From NCBI RefSeq assembly GCF_000426065.1, contig NZ_KE384491.1:248001-312000 (forward strand): a stretch of DNA of 64,000 nt. The letters run 5' to 3'. This DNA comes from Mycobacterium sp. URHD0025. Its GTDB lineage: Bacteria > Actinomycetota > Actinomycetes > Mycobacteriales > Mycobacteriaceae. Shown here one piece after another: positions 25,568 through 34,277 of the stretch. The notes under the pieces were generated by a model that was given only the letters and a program-made list of their open reading frames with translations, was not told the DNA's origin and searched no databases. A program made the position numbers and the translations under genes. Position 1 is the first letter of the stretch. Every line of letters begins with the position of its first letter.

Positions 25568-26395
25568 CTAAGCGTCAGTGGATGTTTCGGGTGCAGCAGC
25601 GGCCTCACCCTCGGCGGCACCTGCCGTCGCACCGGCCAGCAGCTCCTGCTCCCACTCGGCGAGCGGCTCGACACCCTCGGTGGCCTGCTTCTCACCGGCG
25701 CCCTGGCCGGCGCGGGCCTGCAGGCCCTCGGCGACCGCGGAGGCCACGACCTTGGTCAGCAGTGCAGCGGAACGAATGGCGTCATCGTTGCCCGGGATCG
25801 GGTAGTTGACCTGATCGGGGTCGCAGTTGGTGTCCAGGATCGCGATGACCGGGATGCCGAGCTTGATGGCCTCGTTGACCGCCAGGTGCTCCTTGTTGGT
25901 GTCGACGACCCAGATGGCCGAGGGCACCTTCTGCATGTCACGGATACCGCCGAGGCTGCGCTCAAGCTTGTTCTTCTCACGCGTGAGCATGAGGATTTCC
26001 TTCTTGGTGCGACCCTCGAAGCCACCGGTCTGCTCCATGGCCTCGAGCTCCTTCATACGCTGAAGGCGCTTGTGCACGGTGGAGAAGTTGGTGAGCATGC
26101 CGCCCAGCCAGCGCTGGTTCACGTAGGGCATGCCGACGCGGGTGGCCTCTGCGGCGATGGACTCCTGCGCCTGCTTCTTGGTGCCGACGAACAGGACGGT
26201 GCCGCCGTGGGCCACCGTCTCCTTGACGAACTCGTAGGCCTTGTCGATGTAGGTCAGCGTCTGCTGCAGATCGATGATGTAGATGCCGTTGCGGTCGGTG
26301 AAGATGAACCGCTTCATCTTGGGATTCCAGCGTCGGGTCTGATGCCCGAAGTGGGCGCCGCTGTCAAGCAGCTGCTTCATGGTTACAACAGCCAT
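25568..26395 (-). CDS. rpsB: 30S ribosomal protein S2
   Basis: Small-subunit ribosomal protein S2 of 275 residues. It begins MAVVTMKQLLDSGAHFGHQT and has the conserved blocks RRWNPKMKRFIFTDRNGIYI and IPVIAILDTNCDPDQVNYPI. The C-terminal 45 residues form an Ala/Gly/Glu-rich tail as in other mycobacteria. It leads the rpsB-tsf operon with a 5' leader of roughly 180 bases and is divergent from the M23 peptidase gene. Confidence 0.97.
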   Translation of the reverse strand: MAVVTMKQLLDSGAHFGHQTRRWNPKMKRFIFTDRNGIYIIDLQQTLTYIDKAYEFVKETVAHGGTVLFVGTKKQAQESIAAEATRVGMPYVNQRWLGGMLTNFSTVHKRLQRMKELEAMEQTGGFEGRTKKEILMLTREKNKLERSLGGIRDMQKVPSAIWVVDTNKEHLAVNEAIKLGIPVIAILDTNCDPDQVNYPIPGNDDAIRSAALLTKVVASAVAEGLQARAGQGAGEKQATEGVEPLAEWEQELLAGATAGAAEGEAAAAPETSTDA

Positions 26396-26695
26396 GAGTA
26401 GATGGTTCCTTTATCTGTCGGTTGTCGCCCGGCGTCGGGTGATGCCAAGCCCTGGTGCCCGCTGGCTGCCGAACCTGATCTGGAAATCCCAGTTCAGGAC
26501 CGTCGGCATCCAGGTACGACCCCGTTGAGGCAGCCGAATGCGCAGACACGCGAAGTCAGCCCGCTAGCGAGCTGCGGGTAGAAGTTTACACGCTGAACAG
26601 GGGTGCTTTTACCAGGTGGCGAAGCCGCACGGATTTATCCACAGCCCTGGATGTTGGGGCTTCCGCACAACCCGGCGTGGCGCTGAACTGAGGGC
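26396..26695 (-). promoter_or_regulatory. rpsB promoter and leader region, shared with the divergent M23 gene
   Basis: On the minus strand a -10-like TAAACT (26583-26588) predicts transcription starting near 26576 and a leader of about 180 bases before the rpsB ATG. A small hairpin CCCGC (26560-26564) / GCGGG (26574-26578) would sit at the very 5' end. No strong -35 is visible. S2 synthesis is autoregulated through the leader in some bacteria, so a structured leader is plausible, but I could not recognise a known motif. No gene is seen in the 300 bases. Confidence 0.45.
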
Positions 26696-27193
26696 GTGAG
26701 GTTTGCCGTCGCCGTGCTGATGCTGGGTGCGGCATCGCTCTGGCCGGCACACGCCCACGCCACGGGCTCGCGACTACATTGGCCGCTGACCCCTCCACCC
26801 GCCGTGACCAGGTATTTCGATGCTCCCTCCCCCAACTGGAAACGCGGCCATCGGGGTGTCGACCTGGCGGGCGCACCGCAGCAACCCGTGTATGCGGCCG
26901 GGCCCGGCACGGTGGTGTTCGCCGGCGTGCTGGCAGCACGTCCGGTGGTCTCCATCGCGCATCCGGGCGGCCTGCGGACCAGCTATGAGCCGGTGCAGGC
27001 CGCGGTACGCCCCGGTCAGACGGTGACGGCCGGGCAGCTGCTCGGCACTCTGCTGGCAGGTCACCCCGGTTGTCCGGCGCGGGCCTGCCTGCACTGGGGA
27101 GCGATGTGGGGCGCGGCCGCCCGGGCCGATTACGTCGATCCGCTGGGGCTCCTGGCCGAAACCCCGATCCGGCTCAAGCCGCTGGGCGGTTGA
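26696..27193 (+). CDS. Secreted M23-family peptidase-like protein
   Basis: A 165-residue exported protein with a signal peptide (MRFAVAVLMLGAASLWPAHA, cleavage near AHA-T). The LytM/M23 barrel follows, with the H-x3-D motif in KRGHRGVDLAG. The second motif, normally HxH, reads ARACLHWGAMWG, so the first His is replaced by Cys. It is a cell wall hydrolase or a related non-canonical binding protein. GTG 26696 is the start. It sits divergent from rpsB, like Rv2891 in M. tuberculosis. Confidence 0.85.
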   Translation: MRFAVAVLMLGAASLWPAHAHATGSRLHWPLTPPPAVTRYFDAPSPNWKRGHRGVDLAGAPQQPVYAAGPGTVVFAGVLAARPVVSIAHPGGLRTSYEPVQAAVRPGQTVTAGQLLGTLLAGHPGCPARACLHWGAMWGAAARADYVDPLGLLAETPIRLKPLGG

Positions 27194-27326
27194 AGGACAC
27201 ATAGCACCTGCAATCTCCGGCGGCAGCCGGCCATTCTGGCAGCGCGCTATCTGGAATTTGGTGCTGATGCGGCGCTGATGGTGCCGCTAGTTTCATTCCT
27301 GGCCTCGGACACGAAAGGTGCCCAAT

Positions 27327-27668
27327 GTGAGCAAGGCGCGATGGATCTTCCTGTCGATATTCACAGTCGTGTGCTTCGGCGTCGGTCTGGCATTGGCCAT
27401 CCCCGGTTTTGAACTGGCCTTCGGCACTGATGTCACCTGCGGTAATTGGGTGATGCACCAGGGGGATCAGTGCCGCAATCTCATTCGGCACTCATCGTGG
27501 CTCTATGACTACGAAGAGCAACGATCGCGAAATCGGGATGAGGGCTTCCATCTGCTGAGCTTCGGCGGCATCCTCTTGTTCGCCGGTGTGCTGTTGGTAT
27601 TCGGGTTGGTTGTTTCGCACCTGCACTTCAAGCGCGAAGCCGCGGGCAGCACAACGACCACCGACTAG
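27327..27668 (+). CDS. Small membrane protein of unknown function
   Basis: A 113-residue protein with two transmembrane helices: ARWIFLSIFTVVCFGVGLAL near the N-terminus and LLSFGGILLFAGVLLVFGLV near the C-terminus. Between them is an extracytoplasmic loop with two Cys (DVTCGNW, DQCRNL) that could form a disulfide. GTG 27327 is preceded by AAAGG at suitable spacing; GTG 27318 is an in-frame alternative. I do not recognise the family. It is followed 49 bases later by the LLM oxidoreductase on the same strand. Confidence 0.65.
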   Translation: MSKARWIFLSIFTVVCFGVGLALAIPGFELAFGTDVTCGNWVMHQGDQCRNLIRHSSWLYDYEEQRSRNRDEGFHLLSFGGILLFAGVLLVFGLVVSHLHFKREAAGSTTTTD

Positions 27669-27717
27669 CAGTCCGCACACCCTCACACCGCAGTCAGAGC
27701 GGCCTACTGTCGAAAAC

Positions 27718-28683
27718 ATGACCGTGGCGTCACAAGCCCACCGCAACCGCCCCATGCGATTCGGCCTGCACACCGCGCTGCCCCGAGGCGGGGACTTCGC
27801 CGAATTCGCCGTCACTGTCGAACAATCCGGATTCGACGTCCTGACCATCCCCGACCACCTGATGGCGTCGCTGTCACCGTTCACCGGCGCGGCCACCGCG
27901 TGCGCGGTGACGAGTCGACTTCACACCGGAACTCTGGTGCTCAACAACGACCTACGTCACCCGGTCGACGTCGCGCGCGAAGTGGCGACAGCAGCGGCGT
28001 TGTCGGGAGGTCGCTTCGAGCTGGGTCTTGGCGCGGGCCACATGAAGTCCGAGTACGACGCCGCCGGTCTCAGGTTCGATTCCGCCGGCACGCGCGTGGA
28101 CCGCCTGGTCGAGTCGGTCGAGGTGATCCGCGCACTACTGGCGGGTGAGGCGATCAACGTCGACGGCGCGCACTACTGTGTGCGCGCCGCTGGCGGTGAG
28201 CTGGTCGCGGCTCCGGACGTGGCCGTTCCACTGCTGGTCGGGGGCAACGGCACCCGGGTGTTGCGGCTGGCCGGGCGGGTGGCCGATATCGCCGGACTGG
28301 CGGGTTTCAGTCACAACCACGACGCCACCGAAGTCCGGTTGACCCACTTCGACGCGGCGGGCCTACAGGACCGCATCTCGGTGTTGCGCGATGCGGCAGG
28401 CGATCGCTTCGAGGACATCGAACTGAACGCGCTCATCCAGTTCGTGGTGCACACCGACAACCCTGCGGAGGCTGCCGCCGAAATCGCCGCGCCGCTCGGC
28501 GCAGATCCCGAGCTGCTGCTGGACTCCCCCTTCGTGCTGCTGGGCACCCATCAGCAGATGGCCGAGGCATTGGCCGACCGTCAAAACCGATTCGGCATCA
28601 GCTACTGGACGGTGTTCGACGAATGGCCCGGCCGCGAATCAGCCCTGCCGCACATCGCCGAGGTGCTCAAGCTTCTGCGTTGA
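27718..28683 (+). CDS. LLM-class F420-dependent oxidoreductase (MSMEG_2516-type)
   Basis: A 321-residue luciferase-like protein. Its N-terminus FGLHTALPRGGDFAEFAVTV and core SGGRFELGLGAGHMKSEYDA match the mycobacterial F420-dependent LLM family named after MSMEG_2516, which from memory lies at the same locus near rpsB. ATG 27718 is the natural start. Its 3' end overlaps the convergent alpha/beta hydrolase by 17 bases. Substrate unknown. Confidence 0.85.
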   Translation: MTVASQAHRNRPMRFGLHTALPRGGDFAEFAVTVEQSGFDVLTIPDHLMASLSPFTGAATACAVTSRLHTGTLVLNNDLRHPVDVAREVATAAALSGGRFELGLGAGHMKSEYDAAGLRFDSAGTRVDRLVESVEVIRALLAGEAINVDGAHYCVRAAGGELVAAPDVAVPLLVGGNGTRVLRLAGRVADIAGLAGFSHNHDATEVRLTHFDAAGLQDRISVLRDAAGDRFEDIELNALIQFVVHTDNPAEAAAEIAAPLGADPELLLDSPFVLLGTHQQMAEALADRQNRFGISYWTVFDEWPGRESALPHIAEVLKLLR

Positions 28684-29566
28684 TGCGCTCAAGGAATCCG
28701 ATGAGGGCGTCGAGCACGAGATCCGGCTGGTCGCGCTGAACCCAATGTCCGGCGCCACCAATGATTTTCAGGTGCGCGTCCGGCATGAAACGAACAGCGG
28801 CGCGGACCCGAGCCAGGGGCACGCCGGAGTCACGGTCGCCGTGGATCACGAGTACCGGGCATCTCACCTCGCCCAGCCGCGGTGTGTATTCGGTGCGAAG
28901 CGAGTTCCACCGCACCTGATCGCGTTGCCATTGTTCGAATGCGTCGAATCCGTCGGGTTGCCCTGCCGCAGCCATGATCTCGTCCATCAACGCGTCGGAC
29001 AACTGACCTGGGTTTCTGATCAAGGCGTGCATGCTGCGGGTCATCGCAGACCGGCTGGTGCCGGCCCAACGGGTCACCGCACCGAGCACACCCGTCCGCA
29101 CCATCGCCCAGGTGATGAGTTGACGCACGCCCGACAGCGGCCCGTCGGACAACCGGGGCATGACGCCGTAGGTGCCCAGCAGGACAGCTCCCGTCACGCG
29201 GTCCGGGCGGTCCAGCAGGTGGCCGATGGTCATGCCGCCGCCCAGCGACAAACCGCCGATCGCATAGCGGTCCAACTCCATCGCGTCGATGAACTGCCCC
29301 ACGTAGGCGACAAGGCGTTCCTGCGTCATCGGCAGCCGCGCCGGCGGACTGTGACCGTAGCCCGGATGGTCCGGGGCGATCACGCGGTAACCCGCTTCAG
29401 CCAGTCGAGGACCGATACCACCCCATGACAGCGATGCGTTGTCCACACCGCCGCCGTGCAGCAACACGACCGCGGCCGCCTGCCGCTCGGGAACCCAGGT
29501 GAGGTAGGACACCGGCCCCGACGACAACTCGACGGTTCTTCGGGTCGGCTCGAGAATGTCGCGCAC
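28667..29566 (-). CDS. Alpha/beta hydrolase
   Basis: A 299-residue alpha/beta-hydrolase-fold protein. The oxyanion region is VVLLHGGGVDNASLSWGG, the nucleophile elbow GGLSLGGGMT, the acid in VLVIHGDRDSGVPL and the base in GGAGHWVQRDQPD. The fold with a DHPGYGHS motif is common among esterases, haloalkane-dehalogenase-like and C-C hydrolases. It starts 11 bases after xerC on the same strand, so it is likely cotranscribed with it. No specific substrate can be assigned. Confidence 0.85.
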   Translation of the reverse strand: MRDILEPTRRTVELSSGPVSYLTWVPERQAAAVVLLHGGGVDNASLSWGGIGPRLAEAGYRVIAPDHPGYGHSPPARLPMTQERLVAYVGQFIDAMELDRYAIGGLSLGGGMTIGHLLDRPDRVTGAVLLGTYGVMPRLSDGPLSGVRQLITWAMVRTGVLGAVTRWAGTSRSAMTRSMHALIRNPGQLSDALMDEIMAAAGQPDGFDAFEQWQRDQVRWNSLRTEYTPRLGEVRCPVLVIHGDRDSGVPLARVRAAVRFMPDAHLKIIGGAGHWVQRDQPDLVLDALIGFLERINAEA

Positions 29567-29577
29567 TGTCCCCCTGT

Positions 29578-30474
29578 TCAGGCCCGCGGGTGGGCTTGGT
29601 CGTGCACAGCGCGCAGACGTTCGACGGTGACATGGGTATAGAGCTGCGTGGTGGCCAATGAGGTGTGACCCAGCAGTTCCTGCACGATGCGCAGATCGGC
29701 GCCCCCTTCGAGCAGGTGGGTGGCCGCGCTGTGGCGCAGTCCGTGCGGGCCGATGTCGGGTGCGCCGTCCACGGCCGAGATGGTCTGGTGCACCACGGTG
29801 CGGGCCTGGCGCGGGTCGAGCCGTTTGCCGCGCGCCCCGAGCAGTAACGCGGGACCGGAATCGTCAGTGGCCAATGAGGGCCGGCCCTCGGCGAGCCAGG
29901 CCGTCAAGGCGATGCGCGCCGGTTCGCCGAACGGGACCGTGCGCTGCTTGTTGCCCTTGCCCAGCACCTGCAGCACCCGGCGTGAGGTGTCGACGTCGTC
30001 GATGTCGAGCCCACACAACTCGCTGACGCGAATACCCGTGGCGTAGAGCATCTCCACGATCAGCCGATCCCGCAGTGCCATTGGGTCGCCTTCGCGCGCA
30101 GCGGAATTGATGGCCTCCATGGCGTCGATCGCCTGATCGCGGCGCAGCACCGAAGGTAGGGTGCGGTGGGCCTTGGGTACCTGCAACCGGGCCGCGGCGT
30201 CTTCCGCGAGAAGGCCCCGCCGGGCCGCCCATGTGCAGAAGGTCTTGACCGTCGAGGTGCGCCGAGCCAGGGTGGTTCTCGCGGTTCCGGCCGCGGCCTG
30301 GTTAGCCAGCCAGGAACGCAGCGTCGGCAGCGCCAAGGTCTCCAGACCACCGCCGGTGTAGTCGAACAGTGCTCTCAGGTCTCCCCGGTAGGCCCGTCGG
30401 GTGTGCTCGGACCGCCCGCACTGCAACGCCAGGTATTCATCGAACTCGGCGAGCACATCCTGGACTGCGGGCAC
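29578..30474 (-). CDS. xerC: Tyrosine recombinase XerC
   Basis: Site-specific recombinase that with XerD resolves chromosome dimers at dif. The 298-residue protein starts VPAVQDVLAEFDEYLALQCG; the SAM-like DNA-binding half is followed by the catalytic set: Arg in LYATGIRVSELCGL, HGLRHSAATHLLEGGA, the GH motif in LLGHTSLATT and the nucleophile Tyr in QLYTHVTVERL. Length and location match the conserved mycobacterial xerC. GTG 30474 is the start. Confidence 0.93.
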   Translation of the reverse strand: MPAVQDVLAEFDEYLALQCGRSEHTRRAYRGDLRALFDYTGGGLETLALPTLRSWLANQAAAGTARTTLARRTSTVKTFCTWAARRGLLAEDAAARLQVPKAHRTLPSVLRRDQAIDAMEAINSAAREGDPMALRDRLIVEMLYATGIRVSELCGLDIDDVDTSRRVLQVLGKGNKQRTVPFGEPARIALTAWLAEGRPSLATDDSGPALLLGARGKRLDPRQARTVVHQTISAVDGAPDIGPHGLRHSAATHLLEGGADLRIVQELLGHTSLATTQLYTHVTVERLRAVHDQAHPRA

Positions 30475-30542
30475 CGTGCCACGGTGGCAGAAGTACGCCC
30501 GCGCTGCATCCGACGCGCCGGGCCGCTACCGTCGCGTGACCA

Positions 30543-32477
30543 TCACGGGTTCATCTCGTAGCGGCCGGCCAGTGCTCGCGCGCCTGCCACCACGCGATCG
30601 CGTCGCGCAGCATCGGCGACAGGCTGCTCGACGATGTCGAGGGCACGCTGCTTCTGAACGGCGGTGGCGTCGGGATGGCAATGGAGCTTGGTCGCGTGCG
30701 TGGACATGTCGGTGACGAGCACCTCGAACAGCTGGTCGATCAGATCGGTGTCGATCGCTTCGATCTCCGCCTGCTCCAGGATCAGCTGGGCGTATGGGAC
30801 GAGGGTGAACATCTCTCCGATCGCGAACAGGAAGTCGACGTTGCGTTGTTGATCGGTGGTGGGTGTGGCCACCACGAGCAGGGTCTGCAGCGCCAGGGCC
30901 TGGTCGAGGAAGACCGCGACATTCGGTGTCGACGAGAACCTGCGCAGCACTGACTGCCAGTCCCCGAACCGGATCTTCGCCAACCCGCTGCTCGGCCCCT
31001 GCCGGAACAAGAAGTCGTCATTGGCCGCATCTCTGCGCGTCGGAATCTGCGGCACGTCGGCCAGCAGCGGCTTGAGTTGCGGAATACGTTGCGCCACAGG
31101 TGACCCCGCGATGGCACCGCCGGCCGCACGCAAACCTCCGGCGAGCGCGCTCACCAGCGGCGCCGGGGCGCGGCCGACAGGCAGAACCGACAGCGCGGCG
31201 AGCGCGGCATCCGCTGCCCCGAACATGTAGTTCTGCATGAACTTCAGCGACAGGGCCATGTTGACGTGCACCGTGCCCTCCAGTCGCGGCAGGCCGGTGA
31301 GCCCCAGCAGCGCCATGGTGAAGTACATGTCGGATTCGAAGGCGCGGGCCGCGATGGTGTCGGCGAGCAGCGTGACGATCTTCTCACCCTCGCGGGTGAC
31401 GTTCATCTTCTCGATCGCGTTGAACAACAGGTAGCGCCGGTCATCCGGACTTGCGCTGCGCAGGTAGTCGATGGCCCGCTCGCTGTAAAGCTTCATCCCG
31501 ATCAGGCGGACGTAGCCGTCGGCGAGCATTCGTCGGATCTGGGGGAACTCGGTGACCCGATGGCCGAACAGCACGCGGTTCTCCGCGTGGGTGACGGCCT
31601 CGTACATGGCGTGTTCGCAGGCACCGATCGCCCCGAAGCCGAGGTTGAACTTGCCGATGTTGACGGTGTTGATCGCGGCGTTGAAGGCGGACTTGCCCGC
31701 ATGGAGGATGTCGTCGGCACTGACCGGATAGTCCTCCAGATCGAACGCGGCGACGTACATCTGGCCGTCGACCACGTTCTTGCGGAGGTGGTACTTCGAA
31801 TGTTGGCTGTCGGCGGCGAAGAAAAGGTATCCCTCGAAGTCCTGCTCGGGACGGCGCCGGTCGAGATCGGAACTGTCGATGATGGGCTTGTCGGAGCGAC
31901 GGCCGAACACCGAGACCATGCCGGCCAGGTTTCCGTTGCCGATGTAGTACTTGCCGCCGGTCGCGGTATAGGACCCGTCTGCCGCGTTGCCGGCGTCGGG
32001 CGTCAGCACCATGTCAGTCGAATAGACGTCGGCACCGTGGGCCTGCTCGGACAGTCCGAACGCGAAGATCTCGCCCGAATCCAGCAGGGCGGCAGCCTTC
32101 TTCCGCGCCACCGTGTTCTCCGACTGCCAGATCGGGCCGAGTCCGAGGATCGTGACCTGCCAGACATACCAGTACTGCATGCCATAGAACCCGAGGATCT
32201 GGCTGTACATGGCATTGCGGGCGGTGTCCCAGCGCTTGTCGGGATCGCCGCCGGCCTCCGACGCCGGCGTCAGGAACGTCGCGAAGATGCCCTCCCGCTT
32301 GACCAGGTCGAGAAAATCGCTGTACCAGACCCGATCCCGGTCCTGCTGCTTGAGCCACCGCTTGCCGTGGGACTCGAAGAAATCGACGGTGGCCCGGAAG
32401 AGCTCCCGAGTCCTGGTGTCGAACTGGCCGAAATCGGTCCGGTTCGGGTCGAAGAGGACATCGGATCGTGCGGTCAC
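30543..32477 (-). CDS. Acyl-CoA dehydrogenase/oxidase family flavoprotein
   Basis: A 644-residue flavoprotein. The central ACAD region includes IFAFGLSEQAHGADVYSTDM and a TGGKYYIGNGNLAG stretch, and the helical C-terminal half contains FGHRVTEFPQIRRMLADGYV. It is about 250 residues longer than ordinary acyl-CoA dehydrogenases, with an extra C-terminal helical region like that of acyl-CoA oxidases or very-long-chain enzymes. GTG 32477 overlaps the MpaB stop (GTGA), so they are coupled. The acyl substrate is unknown. Confidence 0.8.
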   Translation of the reverse strand: MTARSDVLFDPNRTDFGQFDTRTRELFRATVDFFESHGKRWLKQQDRDRVWYSDFLDLVKREGIFATFLTPASEAGGDPDKRWDTARNAMYSQILGFYGMQYWYVWQVTILGLGPIWQSENTVARKKAAALLDSGEIFAFGLSEQAHGADVYSTDMVLTPDAGNAADGSYTATGGKYYIGNGNLAGMVSVFGRRSDKPIIDSSDLDRRRPEQDFEGYLFFAADSQHSKYHLRKNVVDGQMYVAAFDLEDYPVSADDILHAGKSAFNAAINTVNIGKFNLGFGAIGACEHAMYEAVTHAENRVLFGHRVTEFPQIRRMLADGYVRLIGMKLYSERAIDYLRSASPDDRRYLLFNAIEKMNVTREGEKIVTLLADTIAARAFESDMYFTMALLGLTGLPRLEGTVHVNMALSLKFMQNYMFGAADAALAALSVLPVGRAPAPLVSALAGGLRAAGGAIAGSPVAQRIPQLKPLLADVPQIPTRRDAANDDFLFRQGPSSGLAKIRFGDWQSVLRRFSSTPNVAVFLDQALALQTLLVVATPTTDQQRNVDFLFAIGEMFTLVPYAQLILEQAEIEAIDTDLIDQLFEVLVTDMSTHATKLHCHPDATAVQKQRALDIVEQPVADAARRDRVVAGARALAGRYEMNP

Positions 32478-33520
32478 GCCAAACTCCCCAGGTAGGACTG
32501 AGATTCGATGAGGCCTTCGTCGCTGGGCAGTTGTCCCTGTCCGAAAACCCGCTCGTGCTGCCGGGCCCGCAGCTCCTTGTGCGCGTCGGCGGGTTTGACG
32601 TAGCCGTAGCGCGAGCGGCCCTCCGCGGGGCTGAGCACCTCAGCCGACCGTGGCGGGATGCCCATGATGTAAGGGCCTGCGATAGGCACCACCGACGGTG
32701 CAATGATCTTGGCCACCAACAGCTTGAGCCGCGGAACACGGTCGACCACGCCGAAACCGAGCTTGAGCACCGGCCGCACGGCCCAATCGACGATCCGTGG
32801 CTGGTCGAATCCACTGAGCCGGCGCATCCACCGTGGCATCGTGGCGATGGTGCCCGCACGCAGGAACCAGTTGAGTACCTCGACTGCCGGTCTCGCGGCA
32901 CGCGGCGCGGGCGGTAACACCACCTTGGCATCGAGCAGGTGGTCCATCATCGCGCGGGCCGCCTCACTGACGGCGAGGCGCGGCCGCATCTGCTCGAAGT
33001 AGTCGTTGATGCCATCGCGGGTCCGCGGGACGTCGGCCGGATCGCAGGTCTGGAACTCGGCGGCCCGGGCACAGTCCTGCCAGTAGCGCGCCTCCTCCTC
33101 GACCGTCAGCTTTCCGCCGCCGTAGAGCTCGTAGGCTTTGAGCACCGAGTGCCAGCCGGTGAGCAGGATCCACAGCTGCGACTGCGGGTCATTGGCGTCG
33201 TACCTGTTGCCGCTCACGGGTTCGGTACCAATAGCTTTCGAATGCACCTTCACCAGCACATCGGCGGCTTTGAGCACCGATTCGGTGTCGGCGAAGGCCA
33301 CCATGGCGAAGTAACGCACCGTCCGGTCGTAACGGGTACGTGGTCGGTCGTAATTGGCGCCGGTGGTGTCGACCGCGGCGATCAGGGCGGGGTCGAGTTC
33401 CTCGACCACCACGGCGCGTTGCAGTCCGATGATCGGCGTGGTGGCATGGCCCCAGACCTTCCAGGTCACCGAATCCGGCCCGAAGAACCCGTAGTCAGCC
33501 ATCGGCTGGAGATCAGACAT
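32474..33520 (-). CDS. MpaB-like (DUF2236) haem oxygenase family protein
   Basis: A 348-residue protein of the DUF2236 group that includes MpaB from mycophenolic acid synthesis and latex-clearing proteins. Seen features are PDSVTWKVWGHATTPIIGLQ at the N-terminus, TRYDRTVRYFAMVAFADTES, HSKAIGTEPVSG and QSQLWILLTGWHSVLKAY, the last with Trp/His typical of haem-binding helices. Members are haem-dependent oxygenases that cleave double bonds. ATG 33520 is preceded by GAGGAG. It lies between TetR and the acyl-CoA dehydrogenase in one operon. Confidence 0.75.
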   Translation of the reverse strand: MSDLQPMADYGFFGPDSVTWKVWGHATTPIIGLQRAVVVEELDPALIAAVDTTGANYDRPRTRYDRTVRYFAMVAFADTESVLKAADVLVKVHSKAIGTEPVSGNRYDANDPQSQLWILLTGWHSVLKAYELYGGGKLTVEEEARYWQDCARAAEFQTCDPADVPRTRDGINDYFEQMRPRLAVSEAARAMMDHLLDAKVVLPPAPRAARPAVEVLNWFLRAGTIATMPRWMRRLSGFDQPRIVDWAVRPVLKLGFGVVDRVPRLKLLVAKIIAPSVVPIAGPYIMGIPPRSAEVLSPAEGRSRYGYVKPADAHKELRARQHERVFGQGQLPSDEGLIESQSYLGSLA

Positions 33521-33542
33521 GTGACAACTCCTCTGTTCTGGA

Positions 33543-34166
33543 TCAGGCGGCGCGAAACGCCCGGTAGGTGGCCGATCCGATGAATTCACCCAATGTGGTT
33601 GGGGTCCAGTCTTTTCCGTCGTCTTGCAACAACGTCCGCACCGCGCCTTCACAGGTGGACACGAACTGCTCGACCAGCACCGGCAGCTTTTTGCCGGCGT
33701 CGGTGGTGCCCCAACGTTCCAGCGTGGGCGCCAGCCGTCGGGAGACCTTGCCCACCATCAGGGCGCGACCGTCGCGGAAGTGTTTCGCTACGGCCGGGTC
33801 CGGGTCGGCGCTCATCACGAGCCGCCAGGAATCAGGCCTGCCGGCGACCGTCTCAAGCAGGGCCTGGAAGCCCTCGACGAACACCATTGCGTCGGCGTCG
33901 GCCCGGCCATGGGGCAGCGCATCGATCGCCCCCTGGACCAGCAGCGCCAACTCCCGTTCGAGCAATGCCCTCAGCAATTGGACCCGGTCGGGAAAACACG
34001 AGTACACCACCGGACGGGTGACCTTGAGTCGCTGCGCCACCGCGCCGATGGTGACAGCCGCGACCCCGTCGGTCACCGCAATTGCGAGGGCCGCATCCAG
34101 CACCTGCGGGCGCCGCCGCTCGGGCCCCAGGTGGGCAGCCCGCTCGCGGACGGTTTCTACACTCAT
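33543..34166 (-). CDS. TetR/AcrR family transcriptional regulator
   Basis: A 207-residue TetR regulator with the helix-turn-helix QVLDAALAIAVTDGVAAVTI then VAQRLKVTRPVVYSCFPDRV at about residues 20-65. It is the promoter-proximal gene of a TetR-MpaB-acyl-CoA dehydrogenase operon, 22 bases before MpaB, so it is likely an autorepressor of the operon. The bases upstream include the small palindrome ATGA-ATAA-TCAT at 34184-34195, close to the start codon. Confidence 0.85.
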   Translation of the reverse strand: MSVETVRERAAHLGPERRRPQVLDAALAIAVTDGVAAVTIGAVAQRLKVTRPVVYSCFPDRVQLLRALLERELALLVQGAIDALPHGRADADAMVFVEGFQALLETVAGRPDSWRLVMSADPDPAVAKHFRDGRALMVGKVSRRLAPTLERWGTTDAGKKLPVLVEQFVSTCEGAVRTLLQDDGKDWTPTTLGEFIGSATYRAFRAA

Positions 34167-34277
34167 GGAGGAAAATGCTACACCTATGAATAATCATTGG
34201 CCAGCAATCGTCTGCTGCCTTTACATCTGCAGCTTTACCTGCGGCTTTTACCGTGAACCGGTCCCCGCCGTTGAAGG

